A DNA stretch of 57,714 nucleotides from Thalassotalea mangrovi (GTDB lineage Bacteria > Pseudomonadota > Gammaproteobacteria > Enterobacterales > Alteromonadaceae). Position 1 is the stretch's first letter, and each line of letters opens with the position of its first letter. The stretch lies in assembly GCF_005116735.1 (NCBI RefSeq), contig NZ_SWDB01000039.1, forward strand, positions 1-57,714. Direction: 5' to 3'. The translations under genes were made by a program, and so were the position numbers. Shown here piece by piece: positions 17,542-26,681 of this stretch. Below the pieces are notes generated by a model. It ran no database searches. It saw only the letters and a program-made list of their open reading frames with translations, and had not been told where the DNA came from.

Positions 17542-17815
17542 AGAATGTCACGATATCAGAACGTTAGAAAACAGTATTGGCCTTAAGTGTAACCTGAGCC
17601 AGTAAAATTGCTCAGCTTTCACTCAGGGCCAGTAAATTTGCCGCATAGTGTAACTGATCCGACAAGATTTTAACATTAATTTGCCCGTGCCTTAATTTGT
17701 AGTTGGCATTGCAAATAAAGATTGCTAAATTTAACGTCTTGATTTCAGAGTAATTACTCTGATTGTATCGAGCACCTTTCTTAATCAATACAATAGCACC
17801 GCAAGGGAAGTACTC

Positions 17816-18865
17816 ATGTTTCATCAAACTGACGATGTAAGAATCAATAATATAAAGGACTTATTGCCACCCGTCGCCTTACTGGAGCGTTATCGCGCCA
17901 GTGAGAAAGTGTCAAAGACGGTTTTTGACGGGCGTCAGGCAATCCACAAGATTCTTGCCGGCGAAGATGACCGACTGTTGGTTGTGATCGGCCCTTGTTC
18001 GATACATGACCCTAAGGCAGCGCTGGAGTATGGCGAGCGTCTCGAAAAACTGCGTCGTCGCTATGCAGATACCCTTGAAATTGTGATGCGCGTGTACTTT
18101 GAAAAACCACGCACAACGGTTGGCTGGAAGGGGCTGATCAATGATCCTTACCTTGATGGTAGTTTCCATATTAATGACGGGTTGCGCATCGGTCGTAAGC
18201 TATTACTGGACCTCAATGCTTTAGGATTGCCAACTGCGGGCGAATATCTGGATATGATCACGCCGCAGTATATGGCTGATTTAATGTGTTGGGGCGCAAT
18301 CGGAGCACGAACCACGGAATCACAGGTGCACCGGGAATTGGCCAGTGGTTTGTCATGTCCGGTTGGATTTAAAAATGGCACCGATGGCACGATAAAAATT
18401 GCCATTGACGCGATTGGTGCTGCCAGCGCACCGCATCATTTCTTATCGGTAACAAAACTGGGTCATAGCGCCATTGTTGAAACCAAAGGCAATGAAGATT
18501 GCCATATTATCCTGCGCGGCGGCAAAGAGCCTAATTACCAGGCCGAGTGTGTCAAAGATATCTGTGCACAATTAGCCGCAGCGAACTTACCGGAAAAAGT
18601 GATGATTGACTTTTCCCATGCTAACTCGCGCAAGCAATTTAAAAACCAGTTATTGGTAGCGGAAGACGTGGGGCAGCAAATCATTGCCGGAAATCGTTCT
18701 ATCTTTGGGGTAATGGTAGAAAGTCATTTGCTGGAAGGGCGTCAGGATCTGGTCGATAATAAAGCCAGAACTTACGGACAGAGTATTACCGACGCATGCA
18801 TTGGTTGGCAGGATACGGAACAATTAATCGAAAATCTGGCAAATGCGGTCAGCACACGATTTTGA
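17816..18865 (+). CDS. aroG: 3-deoxy-7-phosphoheptulonate synthase, AroG type
   Basis: Cytosolic class I DAHP synthase that joins phosphoenolpyruvate and erythrose-4-phosphate, the entry to aromatic biosynthesis. 349 residues. Motifs: DDRLLVVIGPCSIHDP, MRVYFEKPRTTVGWKGLI, GAIGARTTESQVHRELASG, PVGFKNGTDGT, HIILRGGKEPNY and IDFSHANS. The N-terminal DDVRINNIKDLLPPVALLE and the FLSVTKLGHSAIV segment resemble E. coli AroG, the Phe-sensitive isozyme; actual feedback specificity is inferred. An AAGGGAAG ribosome site precedes the ATG. A second paralogue lies at 28.1-29.2 kb. Confidence 0.9.
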   Translation: MFHQTDDVRINNIKDLLPPVALLERYRASEKVSKTVFDGRQAIHKILAGEDDRLLVVIGPCSIHDPKAALEYGERLEKLRRRYADTLEIVMRVYFEKPRTTVGWKGLINDPYLDGSFHINDGLRIGRKLLLDLNALGLPTAGEYLDMITPQYMADLMCWGAIGARTTESQVHRELASGLSCPVGFKNGTDGTIKIAIDAIGAASAPHHFLSVTKLGHSAIVETKGNEDCHIILRGGKEPNYQAECVKDICAQLAAANLPEKVMIDFSHANSRKQFKNQLLVAEDVGQQIIAGNRSIFGVMVESHLLEGRQDLVDNKARTYGQSITDACIGWQDTEQLIENLANAVSTRF

Positions 18866-18875
18866 GGTTGAACAG

Positions 18876-19265
18876 ATGAGTAAAGAACTAGAGTTACAGT
18901 CGCAGAAGCAGTCCTCTGAGCAACGCTTTGAATTATTTATGAACCGTTTGATGAGCGATCGCAAAACCTGGATTTTAATTGATGAGCATGGTTGTGTGAT
19001 GCTCACCGATGGCGATGAAGACCTGGTGCCGTTCTGGCCTAGTGAAGAAACAGCAAGGCTCTGGGCGAGCGATGAATGGTCCGATTGCCAACCCAAGGCA
19101 TTGTCGTTTGATGAACTAATGGAGAAATGGATACCGGGCATGGAAGAAGATGATCTGGCAATGATTATTTTCCCGGCCGATGACCTGAAAGGGAGAATTC
19201 TCCACCCCTGGGAATTTTCCCTGGCGGTTACGAAGAAACAGGAAAAACTGGCAAGAAAAAATTAG
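18876..19265 (+). CDS. DUF2750 domain-containing protein
   Basis: About 129 residues matching the DUF2750 family: RFELFMNRLMSDRKTWILID, a MLTDGDEDLVPFWPSEETARLWA core, and WSDCQPKALSFDELMEKWIPGMEEDD. Acidic, cytosolic, no membrane segment or catalytic motif; function unknown. The ATG at 18876 has a GAGG site about ten bases upstream and lies ten bases after the aroG stop, so it is probably the second gene of that transcript. An in-frame start inside aroG at 18843 is possible but less likely. Confidence 0.75.
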   Translation: MSKELELQSQKQSSEQRFELFMNRLMSDRKTWILIDEHGCVMLTDGDEDLVPFWPSEETARLWASDEWSDCQPKALSFDELMEKWIPGMEEDDLAMIIFPADDLKGRILHPWEFSLAVTKKQEKLARKN

Positions 19266-19360
19266 TTTCACCTTAATAAAAGCGATTAATCCTTTGGATT
19301 TAGTTGCTTAATTAATAAAACTTGTCGAAATTATTCGGCGAATGTGATTAATTTAGGGTT

Positions 19361-20830
19361 ATGAAAATAATTTTTGCGCCATTGGTCGACTATTTCAGGC
19401 AACGCCGATTCCGCTATTTGTTCATCACATCGGGCATGACAGTGATGCTTGTTGGCTGTGCCGGCATGCAGTTGTCAGATATGTTTAGTGGCTATGCACA
19501 ACAAATGTTGCCGGTGCGCAACCATATCGATCAAGGGCAACTGCAGCAGGCCCAGTCGACACTGATTGTTCGATCGAAAACCGAAAACAGTTACGCCCTT
19601 AGTCAACTGGAAGCGGGTCGTCTCGCGTTTCTTGCCAATGATTGGTCCAGCAGTCAAAAAGCGTTTGAGCAAGCTTATGACTATGTAAAAACCACCAATG
19701 AACAGGCAAAAATTCGCATCAGTGAATCGTTAAATCAGGCTGGTGCGCTATTAAGCAATGATAATGCCTTACCTTATGTGATCCCAGCTTACGAACAAAG
19801 CATGATGCATTCTTATCAGGCGATTAATTACCTGATGCAAGGCGATAGGGAAGGTGCCTTGGTTGAGGTCCGCCGCGCCAACATTGTCCAGGAAAACTCG
19901 CTAAAACAGAATCAGGATAAACTTGACGAGGCTCGAAGCGATGCCCTGCAAAAAGCTGATGTGCCCGAGTCTAGTCTGTATTCCAGTTTTCCGGATATGG
20001 AGTCAACACTTGCCGATGTGAAAAGCGGCTTTCAAAATGCCTACACTTTCTATTTGTCCGGCGTTTTATATGAAGCCAGCAATGAATTGAACGACGCCTA
20101 TATTGATTACAAACGGGCCTTAGAGATCTATCCGGACAACCCAGTGCTGATAAACGATGTGCAACGTCTGGCGCAGCGCCTGTCTATGCAGGATGATATT
20201 GTCCGATTCAATCAACGTTATGGGGAATATCAGCCTAAAAGCCTTCAAAGTAATGGTATAGGCGATGTTATTGTTGTCATCGAGTTGGGGCAAATCATGC
20301 CCCGTGAGGATGCCAGTATCAACTTACCCACCAGTCACCGTGGCAGACTGCGTTTTTATTCCTTGTCATTACCTTCCTATAACCATGCACGGCAATTCAC
20401 CGTTCCGGCGCAGGTGCAGTTACGTCAGGGCGAACAGGTATTAACCGCAGAGCCTCTGCTGGAGTTGTTACCTTTGGCGAAGTTTCAATTATATGAGCAA
20501 ATGCCGGGAATGGTGGCCAGGCAGGTATTGCGGATATTTGCGAAAGAAGAAATCCGTCAGGAAGCGGCACGGTCCGGTGGTGATGTTGGCAATATCCTCG
20601 CCAGTTTGTACAACATCGCATCGGAACGCGCCGATACCCGTTCCTGGCTGACCCTGCCACAACAGATTCAGGTACTACGCCAACCTTTAGGTGTTGGTAA
20701 GCAATCCATTGAGGTGGATTACAATGGTCAGCAACAACTTATTGATGTAGAAGTAAAAGAAAATCGAATCACCCTGGTTAAGTTAACCGTGACCGGGAAT
20801 TATATTGGCTATATCACCTCTAACCTATAA
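19361..20830 (+). CDS. COG3014-family lipoprotein with TPR-like helices
   Basis: 489 residues. The N-terminal segment ends in a LVGC lipobox (C33), preceded by a basic stretch (FRQRRFRY). Residues about 50-290 are helical repeats with TPR character (HIDQGQLQQAQSTL, LNDAYIDYKRALEIYPDNP), and the C-terminal part is beta-rich. It matches proteins of COG3014, which commonly sit beside ycfL and lpoB in Vibrio and Shewanella relatives. Function is unestablished; the context points to peptidoglycan-synthase control. The stop is about 15 bases from the next gene, so it is the first gene of a lipoprotein operon. Confidence 0.75.
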   Translation: MKIIFAPLVDYFRQRRFRYLFITSGMTVMLVGCAGMQLSDMFSGYAQQMLPVRNHIDQGQLQQAQSTLIVRSKTENSYALSQLEAGRLAFLANDWSSSQKAFEQAYDYVKTTNEQAKIRISESLNQAGALLSNDNALPYVIPAYEQSMMHSYQAINYLMQGDREGALVEVRRANIVQENSLKQNQDKLDEARSDALQKADVPESSLYSSFPDMESTLADVKSGFQNAYTFYLSGVLYEASNELNDAYIDYKRALEIYPDNPVLINDVQRLAQRLSMQDDIVRFNQRYGEYQPKSLQSNGIGDVIVVIELGQIMPREDASINLPTSHRGRLRFYSLSLPSYNHARQFTVPAQVQLRQGEQVLTAEPLLELLPLAKFQLYEQMPGMVARQVLRIFAKEEIRQEAARSGGDVGNILASLYNIASERADTRSWLTLPQQIQVLRQPLGVGKQSIEVDYNGQQQLIDVEVKENRITLVKLTVTGNYIGYITSNL

Positions 20831-20844
20831 TTAGGAGTATGTTT

Positions 20845-21279
20845 ATGCGCAACTTTTTTTTACTGACACTACCGCTACTGATGCTGGCGGGGTGTGCCTC
20901 GGAACCGGATACATCGGGGATTGGTACTGAACCAATGACTCAGGGCGATAACTATCAGGAGTACCTGAAAGTAAACAATCCAGATCTTGCTAAGAGGGTA
21001 CAGATTGCCGACGTTAAGTCGAGAAAAACCAATGACTTTCTCGAAGTAAACCTGCAATTATTGAGTACCTATGATAAGACTCAGAATCTTCAGTATCAGT
21101 TTTATTGGTATGATGCCGATGGTTTTGTCATCGAACCGGGAAAAACGCCATGGAAAGCGGTTGCTTTGCATGGTCAGCAAAGTGTGATGTTACGAGCCAT
21201 GGCGCCCGTTAAAAATGTAGATAAATTTAGTCTTTATGTACGTGAAGTGCCTAAAGAAGTGTATAAATTCGACGACTAA
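20845..21279 (+). CDS. YcfL-family lipoprotein (DUF1425)
   Basis: About 144 residues: signal segment with lipobox LAGC (C17) and a small beta-sandwich-like body containing VADVKSRKTNDFLEVNLQL-type strands, YQFYWYDADGFVIEPGKTPWK and a MAPVKNVDKFSLYVRE end, all typical of YcfL. Outer-membrane lipoprotein of unknown biochemical role. The ATG at 20845 is preferred over 20839 because TTAGGAG sits seven bases before it but only one base before the earlier ATG. It lies between the COG3014 gene and lpoB, the same ycfL-lpoB order as in E. coli. Confidence 0.8.
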   Translation: MRNFFLLTLPLLMLAGCASEPDTSGIGTEPMTQGDNYQEYLKVNNPDLAKRVQIADVKSRKTNDFLEVNLQLLSTYDKTQNLQYQFYWYDADGFVIEPGKTPWKAVALHGQQSVMLRAMAPVKNVDKFSLYVREVPKEVYKFDD

Positions 21280-21290
21280 AAGGAAGAAAC

Positions 21291-21893
21291 ATGAAAACAC
21301 TAACGTTAAGTTTGATTAGTATCGGGTTAGTACTGTCGCTGGGCGCGTGCTCCAATAAGGCTACGGTAAGTTATGGTGATGCTCAGGAAGTGGAAACCAC
21401 GGATTTGAGTTTCGGTTCCACGGATTTGCAAACCATTGCCACCGAAATGACCGATTCATTATTACAATCGGTAGCAGTGAATGAACTAACCAGAGATGGT
21501 CGTCCGGTCATGTATGTTGAGCGCATTAAAAACAAAACCTCTGAGCATATCGATACGGAATCGATAACCGATTCAGTATCCACTAAATTGTTACGTTCCG
21601 GGAAATTTCGCTTTGTCGATATGTCGCGGGTTCAGGACGTAAGCAAACAACTGGAATTTCAAAATGAAGGTGGATTGGTGGACCCGTCCAAAGCGGTGCA
21701 GTTTGGCAAGCAAACCGGTGCTGAATACATGTTGTATGGCAACCTGTCGAGCATTGTTAAATCCAATAAGGATAAGTCCGATGTTTACTACAAGTTTACG
21801 ATGCGATTGATGGATCTTGAGTCTGGTATCGTTGAGTGGGCAGATGAAACTGAAATTCGTAAAACGAAAGAAAAACAGGGCTGGAGTTGGTAA
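21291..21893 (+). CDS. lpoB: Penicillin-binding protein activator LpoB
   Basis: Outer-membrane lipoprotein that reaches through the periplasm to stimulate the peptidoglycan synthase PBP1B. 200 residues with a lipobox LGAC (C20), a short linker, then the LpoB domain: PVMYVERIKNKTSEHIDTES, LLRSGKFRFVDMSRV, GAEYMLYGNLSSIVKSN and LMDLESGIVEWADETEIRK. An AGGAAG ribosome site precedes the ATG. Its operon with COG3014 and YcfL matches the usual neighbourhood. The linker looks shorter than in E. coli, which would affect reach, but that is a rough comparison. Confidence 0.9.
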   Translation: MKTLTLSLISIGLVLSLGACSNKATVSYGDAQEVETTDLSFGSTDLQTIATEMTDSLLQSVAVNELTRDGRPVMYVERIKNKTSEHIDTESITDSVSTKLLRSGKFRFVDMSRVQDVSKQLEFQNEGGLVDPSKAVQFGKQTGAEYMLYGNLSSIVKSNKDKSDVYYKFTMRLMDLESGIVEWADETEIRKTKEKQGWSW

Positions 21894-21943
21894 CTACCGC
21901 AAATGCGGTTGCTGTTCACGCCCATGTTTCTAAGGAGCTTGTT

Positions 21944-22414
21944 ATGAAACCCTGGATTTGGCTATTGATCCTGGCTGGATTAATGTTCAGCCTGCCTGGT
22001 TATGCTCAATATGAGCGCAACAAAGCGGTTCCGGTGGAGAAAGTATTATTCGGCCAGGTGCTGAGCGTTAGGGATATTTCTCGTGAGGAGCTGATCGAAG
22101 ATCGTAACCATGGCTGGAAAGTATTTGGAGGTGCCTTAATTGGTGGAGCCATCGGTAATCAGTTTGGTGGCGGCAGTGGCCGTGTTGCCACCACTATCCT
22201 GGGATCGATTATTGGCGGCAGCATGGCCTCTAATCATAACCCGCAATATCAAACCCGTACCATTCGCCTGGTGGAAATCATGGTGGAAACCGAACAGGAT
22301 GGCCAGTTTATGGTGGTCCAGGATTTTGATCCGAGTATGGTTTTTCACCAGGATGACCTGGTACGAATGGTTTATTTACAGGGCGGTATCGTCCGTCTTG
22401 ATAAACAAATGTAA
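21944..22414 (+). CDS. Glycine zipper 2TM-domain envelope protein
   Basis: About 156 residues with a signal peptide (ending near LPGYA) and a Gly-rich double segment FGGALIGGAIGNQFGGGSGR ... ILGSIIGGSMAS typical of glycine-zipper 2TM (SlyB/Pcp-like) proteins, followed by a beta-rich C-terminal part. It has no lipobox cysteine, unlike SlyB. The ATG at 21944 follows an AAGGAG site nine bases upstream, which decides the start over an upstream in-frame codon overlapping lpoB. Probably co-transcribed with lpoB and the lipocalin. Role likely envelope integrity; not proven. Confidence 0.75.
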   Translation: MKPWIWLLILAGLMFSLPGYAQYERNKAVPVEKVLFGQVLSVRDISREELIEDRNHGWKVFGGALIGGAIGNQFGGGSGRVATTILGSIIGGSMASNHNPQYQTRTIRLVEIMVETEQDGQFMVVQDFDPSMVFHQDDLVRMVYLQGGIVRLDKQM

Positions 22415-22428
22415 GCGTTGACGTGTTA

Positions 22429-22977
22429 ATGGTTAGGCTTAAACTTCTGGCTTTTAGCGCCTTACTGGCCTTGTCCGGCTGTAATAGTGTGCCCGAGGGG
22501 GTGCAGCCAGTAACCGATTTTGAACTGCCAAGGTATCTGGGCACCTGGTACGAAGTTGCCCGCCTCGATCATTCCTTTGAACGTGGCCTGGAGCAAGTAA
22601 CCGCGAATTACTCTCTAGCGGAGGATGGCACGGTGGTGGTCGTTAATCGCGGTTATGATCAACAGGACGGTGAGTGGCAGAGCGCCGAAGGAAAAGCAAA
22701 ATTTGTTAGTGACAAAGACATTGGCCATTTGCAGGTATCTTTCTTTGGTCCGATTTATATGTCTTATGTGATTGCTGAGCTGCAGGAGCATGACGAGCCA
22801 TCTGCGCAGGATTCGCACGATTACCAGACTTCATTTGTGGTTGGATATTCAACCGACTATGTCTGGTTATTATCGCGCACACCAGAAGTCTCGGAGCAGG
22901 TTAGACAGCAGTTTATCGGATTTGTTGAGAGCCTTGATATTGATGCAAACCAATTGATCTGGGTAAATCATAAATAA
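22429..22977 (+). CDS. blc: Outer-membrane lipoprotein Blc (bacterial lipocalin)
   Basis: Lipid-binding lipocalin anchored in the outer membrane. About 182 residues with lipobox LSGC (C18). The lipocalin signature GTWYEVARLDHSFERGL follows near residue 37-53, then VTANYSLAEDGTVVVVNRG and the C-terminal VGYSTDYVWLLSRTP. The ATG at 22429 is chosen; a GTG at 22423 is equally possible and no strong ribosome site discriminates. It ends three bases from the convergent gene on the other strand, with no terminator between. Role: binding or transport of (lyso)phospholipids, by family. Confidence 0.9.
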   Translation: MVRLKLLAFSALLALSGCNSVPEGVQPVTDFELPRYLGTWYEVARLDHSFERGLEQVTANYSLAEDGTVVVVNRGYDQQDGEWQSAEGKAKFVSDKDIGHLQVSFFGPIYMSYVIAELQEHDEPSAQDSHDYQTSFVVGYSTDYVWLLSRTPEVSEQVRQQFIGFVESLDIDANQLIWVNHK

Positions 22978-22979
22978 AT

Positions 22980-23882
22980 TTAAAATCCGATTTCGGCAAT
23001 TACCGCTTGGTGATCACTCAGCAATTCCTTCGATACCTTATAGCTGATGAAATTCAAATCCCGGGAAATAATCACCCAGTCTAGGCGCTTGTCGTCGTAA
23101 GTATCATATTGTTCCGAGTGCGGTTCGAACAGTTTATAGCGACCAGACTCGGTTAAAAATTTGATCACCTTTTCCGAGCTCAGCCATTCGCTGTTAAAGT
23201 CGCCCATGATCACCGATTTTCTCTGTCGCTTTTCCAACATCAGCCCCAACATACGAATTTGCTCATTGCGTTTTGCATGCCTGAGGAAATCGAGATGCAC
23301 AGAGTAGATATCAATTTCCAGGCATTCCTTATCTTCCGGCCTGCAGTCCCAACCCACTTTACCGGTAACAAAGCCTTTTTGCGTGGAAGGTGGGGTTGGA
23401 TGAAAAGAGACGGCAAAGGCTTCCCGGATCGGTAAGCGACTCATTATCGCCGTGCCATAGGTACCAAAAAATTTATCGACATGAGCGGCCTGGATAAAAA
23501 AATGATAACCGGCTTTTTTCGCCAGGTATTCGACATGGTTAAAGTCGCCACTCCACCAGGATGGGGCATCAGCTTCTTGCAGTGCCACCACGTCGGCCTT
23601 TTCTTTTCTTAGCATGGCAGCAATATCATCGAGGTTCTTTTCGATCGTTTCCTTGCTTACCAACATTTGGTTAAACGCATCTTTGCGACCATGAGCCATA
23701 TTGAGACTGACTACCTTAAGATGATCTTTATCAATCAGGGAAAATTGAATGTCATCGTTTAATTGTACGGTCAGGGGAATGGCTTTTCTTAACTCATCGG
23801 TGGTTTCTTTGGCGTAGGAGCCGGGGATGCTGAGCAGAAAATAACCGAAAAGAACTACCAGTGACAAACGTTTAATGGTCAA
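22980..23882 (-). CDS. Secreted endonuclease/exonuclease/phosphatase family protein
   Basis: About 300 residues. Signal peptide MTIKRLSLVVLFGYFLL to near PGSYA, then an EEP fold: SLNMAHGRKD, ALQEADAPSWW with the metal-site Glu, YSVHLDFLRHAKRNEQ, IMGDFNSEW and a terminal SDHQAVIAE. Substrates in this superfamily range from DNA to phospholipids and inositol phosphates, so the substrate is open. The TTG at 23882 is chosen because GAGGT lies just upstream and it yields a proper signal peptide; an in-frame ATG at 23936 gives an odd N-terminus. It lies about 64 bases after the ligand-binding membrane protein gene and is likely co-transcribed with it. Confidence 0.78.
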   Translation of the reverse strand: MTIKRLSLVVLFGYFLLSIPGSYAKETTDELRKAIPLTVQLNDDIQFSLIDKDHLKVVSLNMAHGRKDAFNQMLVSKETIEKNLDDIAAMLRKEKADVVALQEADAPSWWSGDFNHVEYLAKKAGYHFFIQAAHVDKFFGTYGTAIMSRLPIREAFAVSFHPTPPSTQKGFVTGKVGWDCRPEDKECLEIDIYSVHLDFLRHAKRNEQIRMLGLMLEKRQRKSVIMGDFNSEWLSSEKVIKFLTESGRYKLFEPHSEQYDTYDDKRLDWVIISRDLNFISYKVSKELLSDHQAVIAEIGF

Positions 23883-23946
23883 AATTACCTCGTCAATCCG
23901 ACACGGGAAATAAATCTCAGCTTTAATTTTAAGCAATATGTGCTGA

Positions 23947-26109
23947 TTAACCAGAATTGTCAGACTTAATATTCTTCATCACATTGATGATCGGATCTAA
24001 CACTTTCATGCCCAATACTGCACAAATCAGGCCAATCAAACCGGGGTTGAGGCTGTGATCACTGTTTAGTGCGGGCGGCGTTAGATCACCGAAAAATTCT
24101 TTTAAAATGACAAAGCAGACGTAGAAAAGAATGGTGGCCAATAGGGCTTCTGTTAGCGGCCTCCGCAATCTGGAGAACTGCCGATTGGCGACTAAATCCC
24201 GGTGATAAAGCAAGGTTGCGCCAAAAGCAATCAGTAGGGACCAGATTGGATTGGAGGGCAGGGTGACATGGAAAAACAGCGGCTGACTCTGTAATCGAAA
24301 TTTATCCCGATAAAAGCTGATGTCAAAACCACCCATTTGCATCGGAGTATATTTCAGGGAAAAGCTACCGTCTTCAGCAACCGGTAAATTTATGATTTCA
24401 GGATCATCATCGCCATTGTTTTGCTGGCGTATACGGATTTTATAATTTTTGTTTAATGCTGGTTTTGTCACATTACCGGCGATTAGAATTGAGCCAGAAA
24501 ATAACTGCACGAATTTACGATCAACGGTGGCGATAATATCATCCGGTTTTACTACGACCTGCTCTCGATTTTTCAGATTAAACTGCGCTTCTTTTTTAAA
24601 CAGTGTTGCGCTCACCATATCTGAAACCATATCCCCATAATGATTAAACCGGTATTTTTCGTGGGTTAGCTGAGTTCGAAAAGTTTCCCGGCTTAGTGTT
24701 TGGTTAGCGTACAGGCGAAAGCATAGTACCGTATTGTTTTGGCACCAGGAATCGGAAATATCGATAAACTTGGATAGGGTGTTGTGCCCGGAATTAGCGG
24801 ATAAGCTATTACTCGCCTGTTCTGCCAATTGAGTGATGAATGTTTTGTCTTCTGGGGTGAAATCACGCATTAATTTATAGGTTAATTCCGTTGCTAAAAC
24901 GGTCGCCAGGTAATGGGCTTGCCTGGGGTTAAATTGTGCTACTTTACTGCTGAACTGGCTCTCGTAAAGCTGCAAGGTCGGCATAGAAATCAGTAGTGAA
25001 TTTGCTCGCAAAAACGGATAACTCTCCGGGGTGCCGAAGCCATAAAAGCGAGTCTTAAAATTATTATTTACCAGCCAGTAAAATTGCCTGACTCCTGCCA
25101 TTGATTTATCATCGCCAGACGTTGCAAAGATCACCGCGTTAGGCGCCTCCGCGTCATCATCGGGGCTATTTGTCTTGTTAGTAAATAACTGATAACCGTC
25201 GTAGTCAGCGATCAATTCTTTGATTGGATCATAGATTTCAACAGGTAGTTGCGACTCGGTGGCCTGCGACGAGTCAGAGGCTTGCGAATCGCTCGCCAGG
25301 ATTGGGGCGTCTGCCGGATTCTCCATGTTGCGACAGTGCACGTTACTCTCTGCAAAGCACAAATAGGTAGCATTTAACTTCACGCCTTTACCCGATAGTA
25401 TGTTGATCAGGTGATATGCCAGGCCCTCAGAATATTTATCGTCCCGCTGGAAAAAGATATATACCTTAAAGTCGCTGACATCGCCGCTATCCTGTTGTGA
25501 TTTTTGTAGTTTGTTAACGACATTCAAGACCCGCTTATCATCACTGTGTACGGTTCTATAAAACGAGGAATAAAGTCGCTGTTTCTCTTCATTCAGATTA
25601 ATGTCTGCCCGAGTCGCCGTTGAATTCAGGACAGGAATAGTCAGTTTTTTTTCTTCTAGCAAGGTTAATAATTTGATCGTGCAGCCTGATGTTAATGGCC
25701 CCAGGATCAATCCGACCCGCGACCAATTGGCAACGTTATCAATACTTGCGCCACAGTCATTGCTGGTAACGGAAAAACGGACGAATTGGAAAGGGGCGGT
25801 AAATTTAGATATTTTGTTGCTGGTGCTTAGTGGATTTTCGCCGGTATTAAAAAACTCTTCATCAAGCTGAATCGCTTCCAAGGTATTCTGGATACTGCGA
25901 ATGAAAATTTCATTGCCAGCCTGATTGAGGTCGTCATCAAATACCAGAATTTGAATCGGATCCTGTTTTTTATAATCCTCTTCATCGGCGTAGCAGGCGC
26001 CAGAGAACATCAAGACAAACAATAACAATACACGGAAAATTGCCGGAGTCATGAAACCAGTTACCAGTTTGATGACATGCGAGATTATATTAATTGGTGA
26101 TCGATACAT
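23947..26109 (-). CDS. Membrane protein with periplasmic ligand-binding (type 1 PBP-like) region
   Basis: 720 residues of unusual architecture. After a signal segment (ending near SGACYA) come about 430 residues resembling a type 1 periplasmic-binding/receptor ligand-binding fold: PIQILVFDDDLNQAGNEIFIR, GLILGPLTSGCTIKLLTLLEE, IPVLNSTATRADIN and RFYGFGTPESYPF. An Asp/Ser-rich insert lies near residues 285-300. A beta-sandwich-like part (about 530-615, SGSILIAGNVTKPALNKNY) precedes three predicted membrane helices (about 620-636, 653-672, 688-705) and a short cytosolic tail. There is no kinase, cyclase or channel domain that I can see. An ATG at 26052 is an alternative start directly before the signal segment. 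Function unknown. Confidence 0.6.
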   Translation of the reverse strand: MYRSPINIISHVIKLVTGFMTPAIFRVLLLFVLMFSGACYADEEDYKKQDPIQILVFDDDLNQAGNEIFIRSIQNTLEAIQLDEEFFNTGENPLSTSNKISKFTAPFQFVRFSVTSNDCGASIDNVANWSRVGLILGPLTSGCTIKLLTLLEEKKLTIPVLNSTATRADINLNEEKQRLYSSFYRTVHSDDKRVLNVVNKLQKSQQDSGDVSDFKVYIFFQRDDKYSEGLAYHLINILSGKGVKLNATYLCFAESNVHCRNMENPADAPILASDSQASDSSQATESQLPVEIYDPIKELIADYDGYQLFTNKTNSPDDDAEAPNAVIFATSGDDKSMAGVRQFYWLVNNNFKTRFYGFGTPESYPFLRANSLLISMPTLQLYESQFSSKVAQFNPRQAHYLATVLATELTYKLMRDFTPEDKTFITQLAEQASNSLSANSGHNTLSKFIDISDSWCQNNTVLCFRLYANQTLSRETFRTQLTHEKYRFNHYGDMVSDMVSATLFKKEAQFNLKNREQVVVKPDDIIATVDRKFVQLFSGSILIAGNVTKPALNKNYKIRIRQQNNGDDDPEIINLPVAEDGSFSLKYTPMQMGGFDISFYRDKFRLQSQPLFFHVTLPSNPIWSLLIAFGATLLYHRDLVANRQFSRLRRPLTEALLATILFYVCFVILKEFFGDLTPPALNSDHSLNPGLIGLICAVLGMKVLDPIINVMKNIKSDNSG

Positions 26110-26247
26110 TTCCCGAACCAGCTATTCACAGAGAAATAGATCAAATATTTCAATGCATTGAGCATAGTCGGCTTGGGCAAGTTTGCAAGAATGGCAGGAT
26201 GAAAAAGGCAAGGCAATGCCCGGCAATAGATACCGGGCTGACACGAA

Positions 26248-26550
26248 TTACTTCGCTTGCTGAATCAGTTCGAACATCTCGTCACGATTGACACAGGCTT
26301 TTAATACGTCACGCTTGTATGCGGCTTTTGAAGGTTCAACACGGGCGGTAGTAATGGTTTTACCGTCGCGCTCTGCGCTGATCCAACAAACTGGCTGTTG
26401 GTCTTTTTTCACCGAATGTACTGTTACATCGTATAAAGAAGCCAGGCGAGCGTCAGGCGTCATGTCGCCGGTTACAACGTGTGCAGTGTTTGCTGATGCA
26501 GCCGTTGCGATAGTTGCCGAAACCACGGCAGCAATTAAATACTTGTACAT
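26248..26550 (-). CDS. Small secreted protein of unknown function
   Basis: 100 residues: signal peptide (to about residue 20, TAASA), then a small domain with two cysteines (VCWISAERDG and KACVNRDEM) likely joined by a disulfide. Contains VEPSKAAYKRDVLKACV, a helical tail. I do not recognise the family. Monocistronic, flanked by short gaps; an AGAGG-type ribosome site (CAGAGGTTATT) lies just before the ATG, supporting translation. Confidence 0.65.
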   Translation of the reverse strand: MYKYLIAAVVSATIATAASANTAHVVTGDMTPDARLASLYDVTVHSVKKDQQPVCWISAERDGKTITTARVEPSKAAYKRDVLKACVNRDEMFELIQQAK

Positions 26551-26681
26551 AATAACCTCTGGGTTTGTCGGATTGATAATCCTTGAACGCCGGGCATTTT
26601 ATGCTTAATCGAGTAATGCACAAGAGAAGGTACGATTCTATAACTAAGGTTAACAGCATGTAACCGAGAATCTTGGAAAGA

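Noticed and set aside
17612-17827. 71-codon minus-strand frame in the add-aroG gap
   Set aside because: It covers the aroG promoter and start, has no ribosome site and does not resemble a protein family.
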